A DNA stretch of 64,000 bases from Eriocheir sinensis (taxonomy: Eukaryota > Arthropoda > Malacostraca > Decapoda > Varunidae), in the NCBI RefSeq assembly GCF_024679095.1, contig NC_066516.1, positions 21,971,535 through 22,035,534 of the forward strand, read 5' to 3'. A model generated the notes under the pieces. The model saw nothing but the letters and a program-made list of their open reading frames with translations. It had not been told where the DNA came from and made no database searches. The translations under genes and the position numbers were made by a program. Shown piece by piece: positions 11,020 through 47,500 of the stretch; the first letter of the stretch is position 1, and every line of letters begins with the position of its first letter.

Positions 11020-12265
11020 TTACATTGTTGCGGTATACATTAGAGGGGCTACGCTCGTGCTGTCCTGTCTCTATATCTACTATAATCCAACTTGGCCTTA
11101 AATTCATGAATCGCCTTTGCATGGACCACATCTTTTTCCAAACTGTTCCAGGCCTCCACCACTCATTGTGGAAAGCTGTTGTTCTTTATGTCTCTTCTAT
11201 AGGCTTCCTTTTTCATCTTCCTTCCATGACCTCCTGTATCCCATATTATTAATCTTCTTTGTACATTTTTTCAATCCCACTCAGCACCCTATGTACTGCA
11301 ATCAGATCTCCTCCCTCCTCTGTTCCGATGTCAGTAGATTCAGTTGCTTCAATCTCTCTTTGAATGTTACATCTCTTAGTCCTTGAACCAGCTTTGTTGT
11401 TGGCCTCTGAATCCTCTCTACTTTCTTTATATTTGACTTTGTACTTGGTGACCATACTGTTGTTATTCCAACCTTGGACGTATAATGGATACAATCAGTT
11501 TTTTTCATAATTTCCTCATCCAGGTATTGAAAAGCAACTTTTATGTTCTCACCATGTGTGTGCCTCACCTACAATTCTATTTATGTGTTTATCTGGCGAC
11601 AAATTATCCGAGTTACTCCCAGGTCCTTTTCCATTGATGTTTTCTTAATACTTTTATTTCCCAATGTATAATTACCTAAAATTCTCTTGCCATTTCTGAA
11701 TTTCATCACACTGCCCTTTCTGATATTAAATTCCATTTCCCATCTTCAACTCCATTCCCATATCCTATCCAGGTTCTGTTGAAGTACTTGACATTCCTCT
11801 TCACTTCCAATCTTCCTCAGCAACTTAGCATCATCAGCAAACACTCACATAACTGTTCACTCCCTCTGCCATGTCGTTGATGTAGATTGCAAACATGACT
11901 GGAGCCAGCACTAACCCCTGTGAGACTCCACTGATCACTTTCCCGAGGTGGACCTCCCATCCCTGATCACTGCCCTCATTTCCCTATTTTCCAAAAGGTC
12001 CTTCATCCACCTCAAAAGTCTTCCAGTGCACTCCATCTTCCACAGCAGTCTCCTATGTAGCACCTTGTCAAATGCTTTCTGTAGATCTAAGTATTTTCCA
12101 TCAGCCCAACCTTCCCTTTCCTGTACTATGTCTATCACTCCTGAGTAAAAGCACATCAAATTTGTTGTACAAGATCTTCCTCCTCAAAAGCCATACTGTT
12201 TGTCCATCAATCTGTTCTTTCTCTCCATGTAGTCCAACCATTTACCTTTGATCAGCCTTACACAG
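10984..12265 (-). mobile_element. LINE with RT domain and AC-microsatellite tail
   Basis: The reverse strand encodes, with a few frame breaks, YGF, REGWADGKYLDLQKAFDKVL, SGVSQGLVLAPVMFAIYIND, the catalytic FADD box (11830-11841), IWEWS, and the C-terminal NIKVAFQYLDEEIM / VWSPS / RIQRPTTKLVQGLRD blocks. It is a 5' truncated jockey/CR1-like element. The 3' end reads GTAAATACACAC into the AC array at 11017-10984. Confidence 0.88.
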
Positions 12266-14237
12266 TGTGCGTAAAAACCATCATACACTTCAAATTAAAT
12301 ACAGCTAATCACCACCAGTGCAATTTCTTCTTTTATTTCACACCTCTCTAGCATCTTATACCTCTCCTTGTCAGTTCTCTACACTTATCATTTATTTACA
12401 CTGTAACCTCTTTTATCTTTCCTACTTGTACTACTCATCTTTGATTTTTTTCAGAGGTGATATCATGATTTCCTTACTGCTTTCAGTTTTATCTTCTAGG
12501 ACTTTCATAGTTCCAGCTTCTTTTCATGTTCTGCTGATTTTCACCTAATCAAAGCACACACCTCTCAATCTAATTATGGCACACAAATTAAGTCTACTAC
12601 TATCACCACTCATATTACTTACATTTTACCATTTGTAACTATACCCATAAATACTACTGAAATACTAATACATGCTCTTTCGGGTATCTAACCTATGAGA
12701 TCAATTCTCACATAAATCAACAAAACAAATAGCTGTGGTGGTAAAATGATAATGGTTTTCAGAAGTGTGCAGTATAGTGGCTGAACAGGTTAACACCATC
12801 AGCATTCACATGTCACTTCATTCTTTTCTCCAATGAAGCTCTGAAAATAAAATTATCTTATTTCTTCCAGTTTTTTTATTTACATTTTCTGGTTTGAACA
12901 CTAAATATCCAACTGTTGCCTTAAAACTAAAGATTAAATAAACAAGGTTTACAACTGTCTAGACCTGTTGAGACACTCCTATAATTTTACTACTCATTAT
13001 GTATGGAAATAAGATGGTGTAGAATAGCTGCATAAGCCAGTAACTAAAGTCTCAACTTTCATACACAGTCTTGATAATTTAGTCAACCTTAGGCCTCTCC
13101 ATCCTAGGGTCTGTTGAATGTGCTTCCAGGAATGAAGTTGCACTAGGATGATGCAGACTTTGTCACTCTGCCTTGCACTATTAGCAGCAAACAGTGGCTC
13201 TGGTACTGTATCAAACACACTTGGTTGTCTAAGCACTGCATCATATTACTCTTTTCTGTAAAATCTGGCAAGCTAAATAATTATTGCTTATGTCTAAATA
13301 GTCAAACAGAAAGATAAGGCTAAACAAATTTCAGTATCCATGTAAACAGCAATGTTTCCAGTCCGTGGTTCATAGTGCTATCATGGTTTCCTATGATAAC
13401 CTAAATATACAACTGGATATTTTTCATATCCACATTATATTTAGATATACTTCAGGCTGTTTGTCTGAGGCACCAAACCCCATGAGTCAGTGGCAGCTGT
13501 TTTTCTCTATTTTCAAATAGGGCGCACCTTTTCCAATTTTATTTTATCAAACAAATTGGGAAACCAAGGTCAATGTCCCTGTTCACTTTCCTACGTGATT
13601 CTTTTATCACACACTATCATTTCACTTGACACTCACAGAAGGCCAAATTTGAAATGAGGTCCTTCATTATCCATACTTTGTATTAACCCAGCTGGCCACT
13701 CATGATGATGCTAGAGGAAAAATTCATATTGAATCAGAACTTGTAGCAGTATGAAGCCTATACTTCAAAAGCCTTCATCATACAACTACAATATTATCCC
13801 TAAAGTGCATCTTTAATATAGTGTCAAAAATACATATTCTTGTATCTGTCTTTGAATGCATAAAAGTAAAATCATCTTACCCCAACCAACAAACTGTAAA
13901 ACTCCCATTCAAACATCAATGATGAAAATAAAATAAAAAAAGGGAAACTTCATAAGTTTTGTCCTGGATAATTTTACAAACAGTTGCATCTTTACACGTC
14001 TTAATTATTTGTACTAGCTAACAATCATTCTACTATTTACAAAGCAAGAGAGACATCTTTCCAACAACTTCCCAACTCCCGTTGTGAAATCTCTAAGCAA
14101 CACAAAGTAAAATCAAGATATTATTCCCCAGTCAATAAAATTGTACGAGTGACATTATCTACACAAATCCAGGATGTCTAATTACCAGCAATAATTATTA
14201 GAGGCAGGTGTTCATTTGTACTGATACTGTAGATTTT
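12266..14237. other. Intergenic and SF1 3' UTR
   Basis: AT-rich DNA downstream of the SF1 stop. Reverse-strand AATAAA signals occur at 13538-13543 and 12875-12880. Which is used cannot be told, so the SF1 3' UTR may be about 0.7 or 1.4 kb. No other feature is recognised. Confidence 0.4.
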
Positions 14238-36819
<22,582 letters not shown>

Positions 36820-36940
36820 CTTCGGCACCTAATCTCTTAAAAGAAACTCTTTCACGCGTCTGGTGAAGCTGCACAATCAAAAAAGAAAAGCTCGTGGGGT
36901 CCGGCAGCGCCCCACAACCATATCGACCACACCGACACGC

Positions 36941-36951
36941 AAGATGGCGCC
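36941..36951 (+). promoter_or_regulatory. YY1-like promoter element upstream of SF1
   Basis: AAGATGGCGCC matches the YY1 core (AAGATGGCGGC) often found at or just after transcription starts of housekeeping genes. It lies about 120 bases upstream of the SF1 start codon in a GC-rich stretch, probably in the SF1 5' UTR or core promoter. Confidence 0.5.
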
Positions 36952-37000
36952 GCTGCTGCGAGAAATACTTCCCGCAGAAATAAGTCGCTGCTGTCCATTA

Positions 37001-37010
37001 CGCATGCGCA
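37001..37010. promoter_or_regulatory. NRF1-like site
   Basis: CGCATGCGCA (reverse TGCGCATGCG) matches the NRF1 half-palindrome GCGCATGCGC except at one edge. It lies about 185 bases upstream of the SF1 ATG, next to the YY1-like element, and suggests a CpG-type housekeeping promoter. Confidence 0.5.
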
Positions 37011-37019
37011 CTGGGGAAG

Positions 37020-37662
37020 GCCTTTATTTTTTCTAGCACTTGTCCCCTGCCATTGTATTTTTTTAGTTTCCTGGTGCTACTTCCACATGTATCCTTAGTT
37101 GTATAATCACACATTATCACACTCTGTACTGCCTGGGGGTTGGGATGGCATGTTCCTCCCTTCTCCTTTGTTGTTTCCCTGCAACAATAAACTATCAATC
37201 AATCTAAACTATCAATCAATCAACATTCATTTGCCTGGTTTTGTTCTAGTTTGTCCACTTGTGATCTTCTATGACGGTCGATATTGCCCGCAAGAAAACA
37301 ACACATCAAACCAACAGACCAATTAAACAAGCAGGAAATGAGTGAACATCGATCAGCTGACCTTGATGAGACTGTGAAATATCCATTGTGAGTACGTCTA
37401 TTATAACTGAAGCCCTGTGGGAGAGATCACATCCAATAATACTGCCCATATATATGGGCGATAACTTCCATCATCAGCAGCGATGTCTGGACCTCAAATG
37501 AAATCAAGGATTCCTAGAGTATATATATATATATGGATCTTTTCCGTTTGGCGTACAGCGCTAAAATTAATTTTAATATAGATTTTCTTATGTATTTTTG
37601 TCCGTAGAATCCGAATATGTCCATAAATTGTATATAATACCTGAATATTACGACTTTTAAAG

Positions 37663-37738
<76 letters not shown>

Positions 37739-38900
37739 TCTAGACCCCTTGAATGAAACTGAGGTGAACGATTGTTTCCGTCCTTGCAGCTTTACCTCTA
37801 TAATGAGGCTGCAACCATCAGACAGGCCCCGGACATTCAAGGGGGCCCGATGATTACAAATTAAATCAATGAATAATGAAAATAATAGTGTGAAATGAAA
37901 TACAATAGTTCAAAAAAAGTAGAAGAACGTTAATCGATGTACTGAAAGCAGTAATAACACGCGACGGTAATTACTATTGTTCACTTCGAAACATGTAGGC
38001 TACTAAATTAAATATGAGAAATATATACATGTATATGAAAAGGACCCCTGACGAAGTAGCCTCGGACCCAAGTACTACTATATAGTCCGCACCTGTCTAT
38101 CACAATAATTTCCATAGACAGTACAAAGGGAGGACAGTTACGATAGTGTTGTAATAGGTGACGGGGAACTTTATACGTTCTAATCCCTCTGGAGGAGTTC
38201 ACCTTTGAAGGAACCTTATGTTCGAATCCCTTTGAGGTTTGCTTCGTAGGTCGGTCCAGTCATTGGCAGTCAAACCGATCGAGGAGCCCACAAGGTAAGG
38301 TGGGTATAATACCTGCGCCCAGAGCTGTTAATTGTTTTCGTAGTGTATTCTTAAGTGTTTAGCTACGATCGAGTGTTTTGTTACGGGGTGTAACTATATA
38401 TACAGTTTAACTGTCGGAACAATAAAACCTCAGTGCTAGTATCAGCTTGGTTTACTTCAGATGACAAGACACACATACTGTATATCTGGCTGGCCAACGA
38501 TATGGTTTCCTTTCAAGGCGCCTGCCTTAGCACAACTCCGTCTTATCGTCGGGCTTGAACGAAATGTATATACTTTCTATCCCCTCTCTGGCCTGTTGCT
38601 ACAGTCGAAGGCTAGTTAGCAAGGCACTGCTACATTAAAAAGCGGCAGGATCCGCTTCCAAAATGGGAAAAATTATGTTCTCTATACCTTAGTTCAAAGT
38701 TGGCGCGGTTCTCGAAGGGCTAAATATGGCGCCCAGCAGCATTTTCAGCACAGAGTCGCCAATGTCGGTACTCTCTCTATCAAGGGACTCTAGGGTGAAG
38801 TATATAAGTGTACGCAGTAAAGTAATAACTGTGGGTAGTGAAGTATCTAAGTGTGAAGAAGTACCAAAGAGGGCCTATAAGATATAAAATGGAACATCTC
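37020..38900. other. Divergent intergenic region, SF1-proximal part
   Basis: Contains (TA)n at 37665-37736 and short TCAA-type repeats near 37200. No exon is recognised. A 5' non-coding exon of TOPBP1 could lie here unseen. Confidence 0.4.
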
Positions 38901-38935
38901 AAAGGAAAAAGGTAATCCTGCTGGAGGACACAGTC

Positions 38936-39325
38936 GCCAAATTAGTCGCCAAATTATCGTACTCAAGCGCTTCGTATTTACCGGTTTCTGACCTATAACT
39001 ATTACCAAGAAACCTTAATTATTAACCATTTTAACGATAACTATCTATGCAGCCAGTATTTTGGGTGGAGGAGACAGTTGTTGGGGTCGAAAATCGGTGA
39101 ATAGAGACTTTTGCCCTTGACTCTGCAGCGGTGCCAGATCATCCTGCTCAGCCTCTTATTTTTACCGATTTCCGACGCAAAAAACTGTCAACTGAGCGTC
39201 AATAGCTGGATCCATATATAGTTATCATTGAAGTGGTTAATTATTTTTGTTTCTTGGCAATAATCAAGGGTCAGAAACCGGTACACGATGGTCTGAGTAC
39301 GATAATCTGTCACCGTTGCCCTGTT
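38936..39325. mobile_element. Inverted hAT-like MITE termini
   Basis: The left piece (38936-39055: GTCGCCAAATTATCGTACTC, TACCGGTTTCTGACC) and the right piece (39195-39325) are inverted copies. An inner terminus at about 39128 (CAGCGGTGCCAGATCAT) adds a third. They share CCAAATTATCG with the 1.7 kb MITE. No target duplication is visible. Confidence 0.6.
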
Positions 39326-40436
39326 GGAGGAGGAGCGAGAAGGAGAGCGGGAGGACAAACAGTGGAGTGGTGATGTCTGTCTCTCGTCCCTGCTGTGTTT
39401 TCCCTTTGAACAGGTGACCCAGAACCTCCACGGCTCCCCCGGTGATCTGCATTGGTGTGTTCTTTATTCTGCAGTGCCTGTCAAGGGGTAAGAGTAGGCT
39501 TCAGTGAGTAATAAGAGCAGAGTGGATTGGTTTAAACCATTTTTTTTTTAAATAAACCCAATGTTTTTGTTTTCTTTTTTCAATATCGGTTATTATATTT
39601 TAAACTTTGAATGTGGTTCATGGAATTTCAGGGTAATATATCATTATTTTAGTGTAATATGATATTTATTTTATAAAACTTCAAACATTATAATATTCAA
39701 CATAGGATAGGTATTTTTGTTTAACATTTTAGGCTTTTAGCAAAGGGGTGACTCTGTAGATTTGTTTACATTGAGGAAATCTACGATATTTGAAATAAAA
39801 ATATTAGTCCATTCCAATAAATAAGTAAATTTCTTAAGCTCAGTACTAGAAAAAGAATAAAATTGTCTCTTCTAGGTTCTTTCCTTTAGAAGAGGTCATA
39901 TTAACCACTAATTTTACAATCTTGGTAGTTGGTATGTATCAAAACCTGCTGAATAAAGTTGCCAAAATCAGTTTAACTAGTTTATTTGTAGTCTTGATCA
40001 TTATCATCTATTTCTACATATTTGTTCAGAACTTTATATAAGAAAACGAGCTTTGCTGCTTCATTAAAACATTTTTTTTATTTTTTATTTAAACATGGTT
40101 TTTTGTTAAAAAAACGTGTTTTTTTTTCTACCCCGAAGAAGAGCATTCATGACACCACCTTTTCGTCCCGTCTCGGGGCACATGGGAGTTTTGAAGGTAT
40201 TTATCTCCTCTCTGGAAACGGAGTAGCTCATGGAAGTTACCAGGAAAATATAGCGTCTTTGCACATTGAAGTTAGTGTCTAGCAGGCAATCGGGTGTAAA
40301 TAAGGCATACAAACGTTGAATAATAATTTTTCTTCCTCTTCTCAGATTTGGGGTTTCAAAAATATCAGTTCATCTCAGAATATTGAGTAGCTTACAGAAG
40401 TTACCGGTAATACACGACATTTTTAGCATTATTAAT

Positions 40437-40705
40437 TTTCATTCTTTATCATTCTCTCATTCTCTCGTTCTCCTATTCTCAATCTCCCATTCTCATTCTG
40501 TCATTCTCATTCTCCCATTCTCTCTCGCTCATTCTCATTCTCCTATTCTCTCTCGCACATTCTCATTCTCCCATTCCCTCTCGCTCATTCTCATTCTCTC
40601 ACTCATTCTCATTCTCCCATTCTCTCTCGCTCATTCTCATTTTCTCTTTCTCACTCTCTTTCTCATTTTCTCTTTCTCACTCTCTCATTCTAATTCTCTC
40701 TCGTG
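40437..40705 (+). repeat. CATTCTC-type minisatellite
   Basis: Irregular repeats of TCATTCTC / CCCATTCTCTCTCG, 6-14 bases long, span about 270 bases between the two divergent genes. The open frame is repeat-derived. Confidence 0.85.
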
Positions 40706-41395
40706 TGGAGGGCCTGAAAGGGGGTTAATGAGGTGGTGAGGTATGGCCAAGACTGACAGGCTGACTTGATTTGGTTACCTTGGGCTATGTACTATTAAAG
40801 TTTTAATTGTATACTATATGCACTTGTATGTGAGAGCGTTTGGCCACCCCAAATAATTAACTGAGTGTTCGTGGTTGTGCAAATGGCTTACGCTCACTTG
40901 GTTTTCTCACACAGTTAAGAGGGACAGCCCAGATTTGTTGGCACAGCATTCTACAAATAGCCTGAGTCTTGTGACCGATTAGATTGCAAAATGTGATTCA
41001 GGTGCACAGATGTTTATTATAAAAATTAAGTGTTTCAGTAGCTACAAGAAGAATAACAATATCATGCAGTGACAAAGAAATTAATTACTATTGAATTTAA
41101 AATTGGTTTACTGTAATGCTAAAAGAAAGTGAAAGTGGTATAGGGGATTAGTTATTTATCATAATAATAAGCCGAGTATAAAATGAATAGCGAGTAGACA
41201 TTGCGGCAGCAGAAATCCTTTCTCCTACATTACAGTTCGATGAAAACAGAATAACCAACTTGCCGTCCATCAGTGTTAGTAATGAACAGATGAAAAGGTA
41301 CCCAGGCCAAAATAATATAAAAGAACCAAATGTAGAAAATGAGAAATGAGCATACACATTGTTCCTAAAAATTACCTTACTCTCCTCCTTTACAG

Positions 41396-41466
41396 CCAGG
41401 CAAGAAGAACTAGACCAGCTTGTCCCCTAGTTAACCCATCCATCAGGTGGAGGCAACGGTGTCAGG
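41396..41466 (+). other. TOPBP1: TOPBP1 5' UTR part of the first coding exon
   Basis: A good acceptor (CTCCTCCTTTACAG) precedes 41396, so at least one upstream non-coding exon is likely. I could not locate it in 37,000-41,395. If transcription instead starts locally, this stretch is simply 5' leader. Confidence 0.45.
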
Positions 41467-41568
41467 ATGGAGGCAAGCTTATGTTCCCAGGAGGACACTG
41501 TCAACCTGTTCTTTGTGCACCCGCCCGGTGATGGCCTCCCTTCCAACATCCTCCTCTGTGCCCTCCAG
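41467..41568 (+). CDS. TOPBP1: TOPBP1 exon 1: start of BRCT0
   Basis: It encodes 34 residues, MEASLCSQEDTVNLFFVHPP onward, matching the first strand and helix of BRCT0 (human FFVKFLK...CFFKALE). It ends CCAG|GTCTGT in phase 0. Confidence 0.82.
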
Positions 41569-44500
41569 GTCTGTGACTCTTCACTTGCAGGTCTATATGT
41601 ATGCTAATAATAGTGATAATAATCAACAATCAATAATAACTTGATAGCTAAATGTTTACTCTCAAATAGGACAGGTAATTCAAGGATTCAGTAATGTCTG
41701 GTTCTAGAGTTACCAGTAAGTCTATTATTACTGCGGTGTCTGTACTTCCTACTCTAAATAGTATCTTTCAACCAACTTAGTTTTATCATTGTTCATTGCT
41801 AGATTTAACCTGGAGTCCACTTCCTCTTGCATCCCACTCGTTCCAGTGAGTCACCTACCAAGATTACACTGTTACAAAAAAAAAAAAAAAAAAATGTAAG
41901 TTGTCTAAGTTTTTTCAACTGATTTAGGACAAATTTGCACTGCTGAATCTGAAAATGACAGGCTTTTCTCTCGATCAGGTCAGGTTTTTGTGCTAAGTCA
42001 ATTTATAAAAATACGATTTTATAACTAATCATCTTGCTTATTATGCTGATACTGGTAAGGTACTGGACTACTGGTGAGCTTGAGCAGACCGATTCTTCCG
42101 GAGGTGAATCTTCCAATGTCTTTGTTTTTTGCATTGGCTTCCTCATTTAATTTTTGACCCCTTCTTCCTTGTTAGTCTTTCCTTATCCAAAACTTTTCTA
42201 CTTTCTCTATTTTCCACCAGTTTAGATGTCTTGCTAATGATCTCACTTATTGTGACTTATGACTGAAGTGTAACTTTTAGTGGCCGTACACCTCCTATGT
42301 ATCTGACTTGCCTAAACACTTCCTCAGTTTCCTCGTGAGCTTCTTTATCACTGTCCATGACAACTTTATTGCTTTGAACACCAATCATGTTATCACTCTA
42401 CTTTCTTTTAAGGATGGCAGCCCTGGCTTTTCAATTTTTTCCTTAAGGTAAACCTGTCAGGCTAGGGATCATCTTATATACTGTTCTTTGTATTTTATTT
42501 TTTTTATTTTTATGTGGAGACCATTCTACTGCTGGTGTATATTCTAACTTGAAGCAGATCACTGCCACCATCAGTTTCTTCCCTCATCATTATCCAAGTA
42601 GTGAAATGTTTGTCAGCAGTTGATAAGTGTGTGTGAGTGTGTGCGCATCCTCCCGTAATCATATTTTTACTGAATTGAGTCAGCCTTGTAATCCTTAACT
42701 TAAAAAAATACTTTCCATCCATAATTTGTAGCATACTTATGACACATACAATTTCTTAAGGTACCATAGTCCTCTCTTGGGAAGCAGAATTTTTCTTAAA
42801 TCTGTAGTTCCTATCCTTTTGTAAAGTTTCTTGTTTTCCCTTTTCCCAGTCGTTACATGTTTTCTTTGTTACCAAATGCAATTATCGCATCACATCTCAC
42901 CTGTTCTTGCTTCCTAAGTTTCATTGGTTAGATTTTTGTACTCAAATAAACTTCAATCTTTAGGGTTGGGTACCCATTTTGTAGCAGCCATTGGTACCCT
43001 TTCAGTCCTTTCTGTTTTGCAAACTCCATTATACAGAAATATATCCCAATAAAATGTTATTCTTTCTGTTCACCTCAATTTTCTTCTCTCAGGCTTGTGA
43101 GGAAAAGTTAAGGGTACAGTGGCTCTCGCAGGAGGAGTGCATCAAGGTCACCCCTGCCAAAGAAGACATCTTTGTATGTGACCCCTTCGAGGGAGAGGCT
43201 TTTGACTATCTGGTGAACTGCCCAAAGTCCATGTGAGTGTGAGGGAAGGAGTGAGTTTTTTTATGTTAGTGGTATGCATGCCCCACAGCCATGTACTAAG
43301 GAAGAAGGAGAGGGAGGGAAGGAAGAAGGAGAGGGAGGGAAGTTGGGATTGAAAAGGGGAGGTAAAGTTCGCTGAGAGAGGGTAAATATATTTTTACTTT
43401 CGTCGTATTCCTACTCTTAGTTCATGTGTGTGATGGGAACAAGAGAAAAGTAAAGTTTGTTAAAGAAAGGTATATAAGTACATTTTTTTACAGTGGTTAT
43501 ATTCCTTTCCCAAGTCCTTGGCAATGTGTGAGTGGGAGAGAGGGTGATAAAGTCAGAGAGGAAGGGGCTAGTGTGTTGTGGGATAAGAAAAAAGAAAAAG
43601 GGAGTGAAAGAGTGGCTTAAAATACGTGATGGAGCATTCATTACTCACCTATGCTTTCCTGCTTACATTTTTACATACTAGCAATATGAACATGTAAAAT
43701 ATAAGCACCCACAACACTATGTATAAATATATTTGCATGGATCCCACTTTCCAGCGTTGTGGGTCCAAAGTGCATACTGTCATGCCTTCACCGCATGGAG
43801 CCCATCCCATCACTGCCATCACCCCTCCACAACACGGCCATGAATCGCCTGGTTATCACTACCACTGGCTTTTCTCGCCCAGAGAAGGAGGAGCTGCAGC
43901 GGCTCATAAAGCGCATGTCCGGCATCTACTCTAACAACTACAACCAGGATGTGACACACTTGGTGGTCAAGATGGTGGGCAGCGAGAAATACAAGGTAAC
44001 TGGTGATGATAGGAGGACGGGTGGTTGTATTAGTTTATAGAGAGACCTACTTGGTGAAAGGGAAGTAGTGAAGGCAAAATGGAAATTGTGGAGATTGACT
44101 CCATGCCTCCACAATACGATATTACGCCTCTATATTATAGTTAAGGGACGAAATACATGTTCCCCAACCATAATATGAAGGTGCAAGTACTGAAAAGTAA
44201 AGAAAAAGGCCTAATCCCCTTCCCCTAACGATCTTGAGGAACCTGTGGGAAATTGGGGGTTTTGGGTGGGGAGCATATTTAAACTACTCCAATGGAACTT
44301 TACACAACCTAATCTCTAACTGGGGGGCTTCACCCCCCTCCTAAACAGGGGGGGGCACAGCCCCCCCCTGGACCCCCCACACATGTATGATGCACCAGTA
44401 AAACTAGAGAAGTACAACAGTATGTGAGACCTTGGAAAGGTTATTATTTAATTACCAACAAAATGACTGTAATGGACCTCAGGTTGATAGGGAACAAGTA

Positions 44501-47500
44501 GTTTAGGGTAGTGATGTATCGGATACCACATTTTAGAGCTCCTTTTAGGGAAAAGAGGTGCTTTCAAGACGATATGCAGCAAGGGTTTTACACAACAAAT
44601 TCTAGGTCTATCATCTGTAAGTTTCAGTTCAGGAGCAACATAAGGCCATGTAATATGGGTTATTTTAACCATCACTACTATGGAAAAGGGAATCGCTCAT
44701 TATCCTACTCAATTCGCAGTTACACATGTAACCTATGGATCTATGCATAATTTATATGATAAAATAATACATTATTCTCACTGGTCATTGCATACCAAAT
44801 CTGCTAATCAAATGTCTTGCATGCACTATAGATGGTTGCATCTATAGTCAGTGAGAAAACAAGCTATTCATAAATTAAGTCTGTAATTGTTATTCTGATG
44901 AGGTAAGAGGAAAAGCATATCTATAATTGATAAAACTGATGAAAACATGTCAAGTAATCAATGGCTAAAGAATAGGAAATAAGGCCATTTCACCTGTGGC
45001 TTTAACAACTAATCCTTCTTCATTCCCTAGGTGGCAGTGGAGCAGCAGATTCCCATTATGACAGAGGGATGGGTGATGAGTGTGTGGGAGGCGGTTGTGA
45101 AGGAGGAGGCAGGCGAGCACGTGTCTGCCACAGATGAGTTGTTTCTCCCGTACAAGTGTAAGCCTCTGCACGGACTGGTGGTGTGTGTCTCCCAAGTTGA
45201 CCAGGACACCAAGGCAGATCTGAAGAGGATTATTGAGGAGAATGGTGAGCAAAAGCAAGAGGAGTAAGGGAAAGCAAAGGTGTGGAGAATGCTGAGGAAA
45301 AGGAGGTGAAGAAAGGGATAGTAAGGTAGTGGGGAAAAAGAAGAGGATGGGTATTGAGGAGGAGAAGAAAGAGAAAGTTAAAGGGATAAGGAGTGTTTGG
45401 TAATGAATGGTGAAGAGGATATGGAGGATGATTTTGCCATTTCTTTACAAAGTCCACCAGAAATAGGGAAGTTCATGATATCACTGACTGTGGTCTTCCT
45501 CAACCCTTTTCATCCTCCTTTACTTCCTCTCTTGCTTTCCTTCTTTCTTTACTTTCCTTGCTCCTTCATTTCTCTTAATTCATTACTTATCCTTCCTCCT
45601 CCTCTCACCCTCTTCTTCCTCCAACAGGTGCCACATACACCAATACACTAGATAAGGGGTCAACCTCCGTGCTGATCGTATCTTCTCCCGAGGGCAAGAA
45701 GTACAATTTTGCCATCAAGTGGGGTATTTATTGTTTATACCCTGAATGGCTGTACCACTCAGTTCAGCAGGGCCATGCACTGAATGAGGAGGAGTATGAG
45801 GTGCAGGCACGCAAAACCTCTACTTTCACCGACAGCTGCATAGATAATGGTGAGTATATGAGGGAAGGGAAGGAACCAGTGTCAATTAGTTAAGATGGTA
45901 TTTTGTAATCTTTAAAGTTCTTTATTTGAGCTCCTCTATGCATACATACACATGCATGCACACACATATGTGCTTGCATACACCACACACACAGACTAGG
46001 GATGTACCGATGTATCAGTATCGGTGGTATCGGCACATTTTAAGAGTATCTGTATCGGTATCAGCTGATTTTCTGCCGATGCTTGAAGGAGTTTTGTATG
46101 TTGCATGTCACTCATTGCAAATAATTTTATCCAACAGAAATTGGATTTTCTAAATTGATGAAAAAATATTAGAAAAGTGTAATTATCTAGTATCATGATA
46201 CTACATACCATACATGGAATGGACTAAACAAAGACATAGTTGAGGCGAGCAGTGTCCATATAATGAAGGATATATAGGAAATATAGATTGGGAGACAGGC
46301 TTATCCAACCTTGAGCTCAGGCCCTGTATACTACAAATAGGTACACACACACACACATACACTCACATCCGCTCCTTCCTTTCCTCCAGAGTTGCCTTCA
46401 GATTTCTCCTTGTGTAGCACCATTCTCAATGACACGTCAACACAAAGGACAATCACCTCCATCGACGAGACAGCCAGCCTGGAGAGCCTGGCCAGGAGGA
46501 AGTCCAACACCAATGATGAGGGTGAGTATGATGCCCTTTCCTGCCTTATTTATAACTAAGGTTAGGGGAGGTGGTGGCCAAGTGGTCAGCATTCAGACGT
46601 GGTTTTCCTGACAATCTGGTGTTGTGTACGTAGCTGTCCTCTTGTATGGGGCTCTCAGGCAAACTGCACATGCTCAGAAGCGAATATTTACAAACAAAGA
46701 CTTGTTGATAAACAAAGCTGTATGCAGGCATCCCTAAATAACATGGCTGCAAATTTACAGGAAAGACTGGCCAAATTTAGGGTTAAAATAGACCCTTTAC
46801 AGTATCTTTTGTTGATTGGGTAATATCCACCCAACTTTACAAGCAACCAAAGGAGAAGTCTGAGGAGGCAGGTGAATTATCATATGATAAAAAGTGATTG
46901 TATTTCAAGTCAGTAAAAGTCTTGCATGCAGTAAACTTTTGGTTGTTGAAAAGAGCCAGTTAGTCTGAATAACACCCGTGGAATGAGACTGTCACAAGCT
47001 GAACAATGCAGTGGCTTGTGTTCCAGGGTAGTGGAGTAATGACAAACATAGGTTCAAAGGCTGCTTTCAACCCAAGATTTATTTATTTATTTATTTATTT
47101 TTTAACAAGATGTTATTTCCTGTAAATTTGTATTGCCTGAATTCCACTTCACTATACATCCACACGACCTCTACACGTCACGAAACACGAGAAGTTAATC
47201 CAGACAAGGAAATGTTTTGCCGGCGCCGGGGATTGAACCCACGACAAGTGAGATGGGAAAGCCACTCCTTAACCGGTCGGCCAAAGAGGTACGCCCCTCG
47301 CAGAGTGAGTTATGGGAGGATCGCCCATCAGGCGGGTCCGCACTATAAATTTAATCCTGAATCACTGCATAAAGTGTATTTAATGGCCCTTCACTTCACT
47401 TATTACAAAACAGTGCTGTATTGGATTCATCAATGTGTTTCCTATGAAATAATAAAACAATATGCTACCCGTGCTTGAAAACACTGGTGGAACATCCATA

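Noticed and set aside
40383..40739. A Ser/Leu-rich 118-residue frame
   Set aside because: It is the CATTCTC minisatellite translated.
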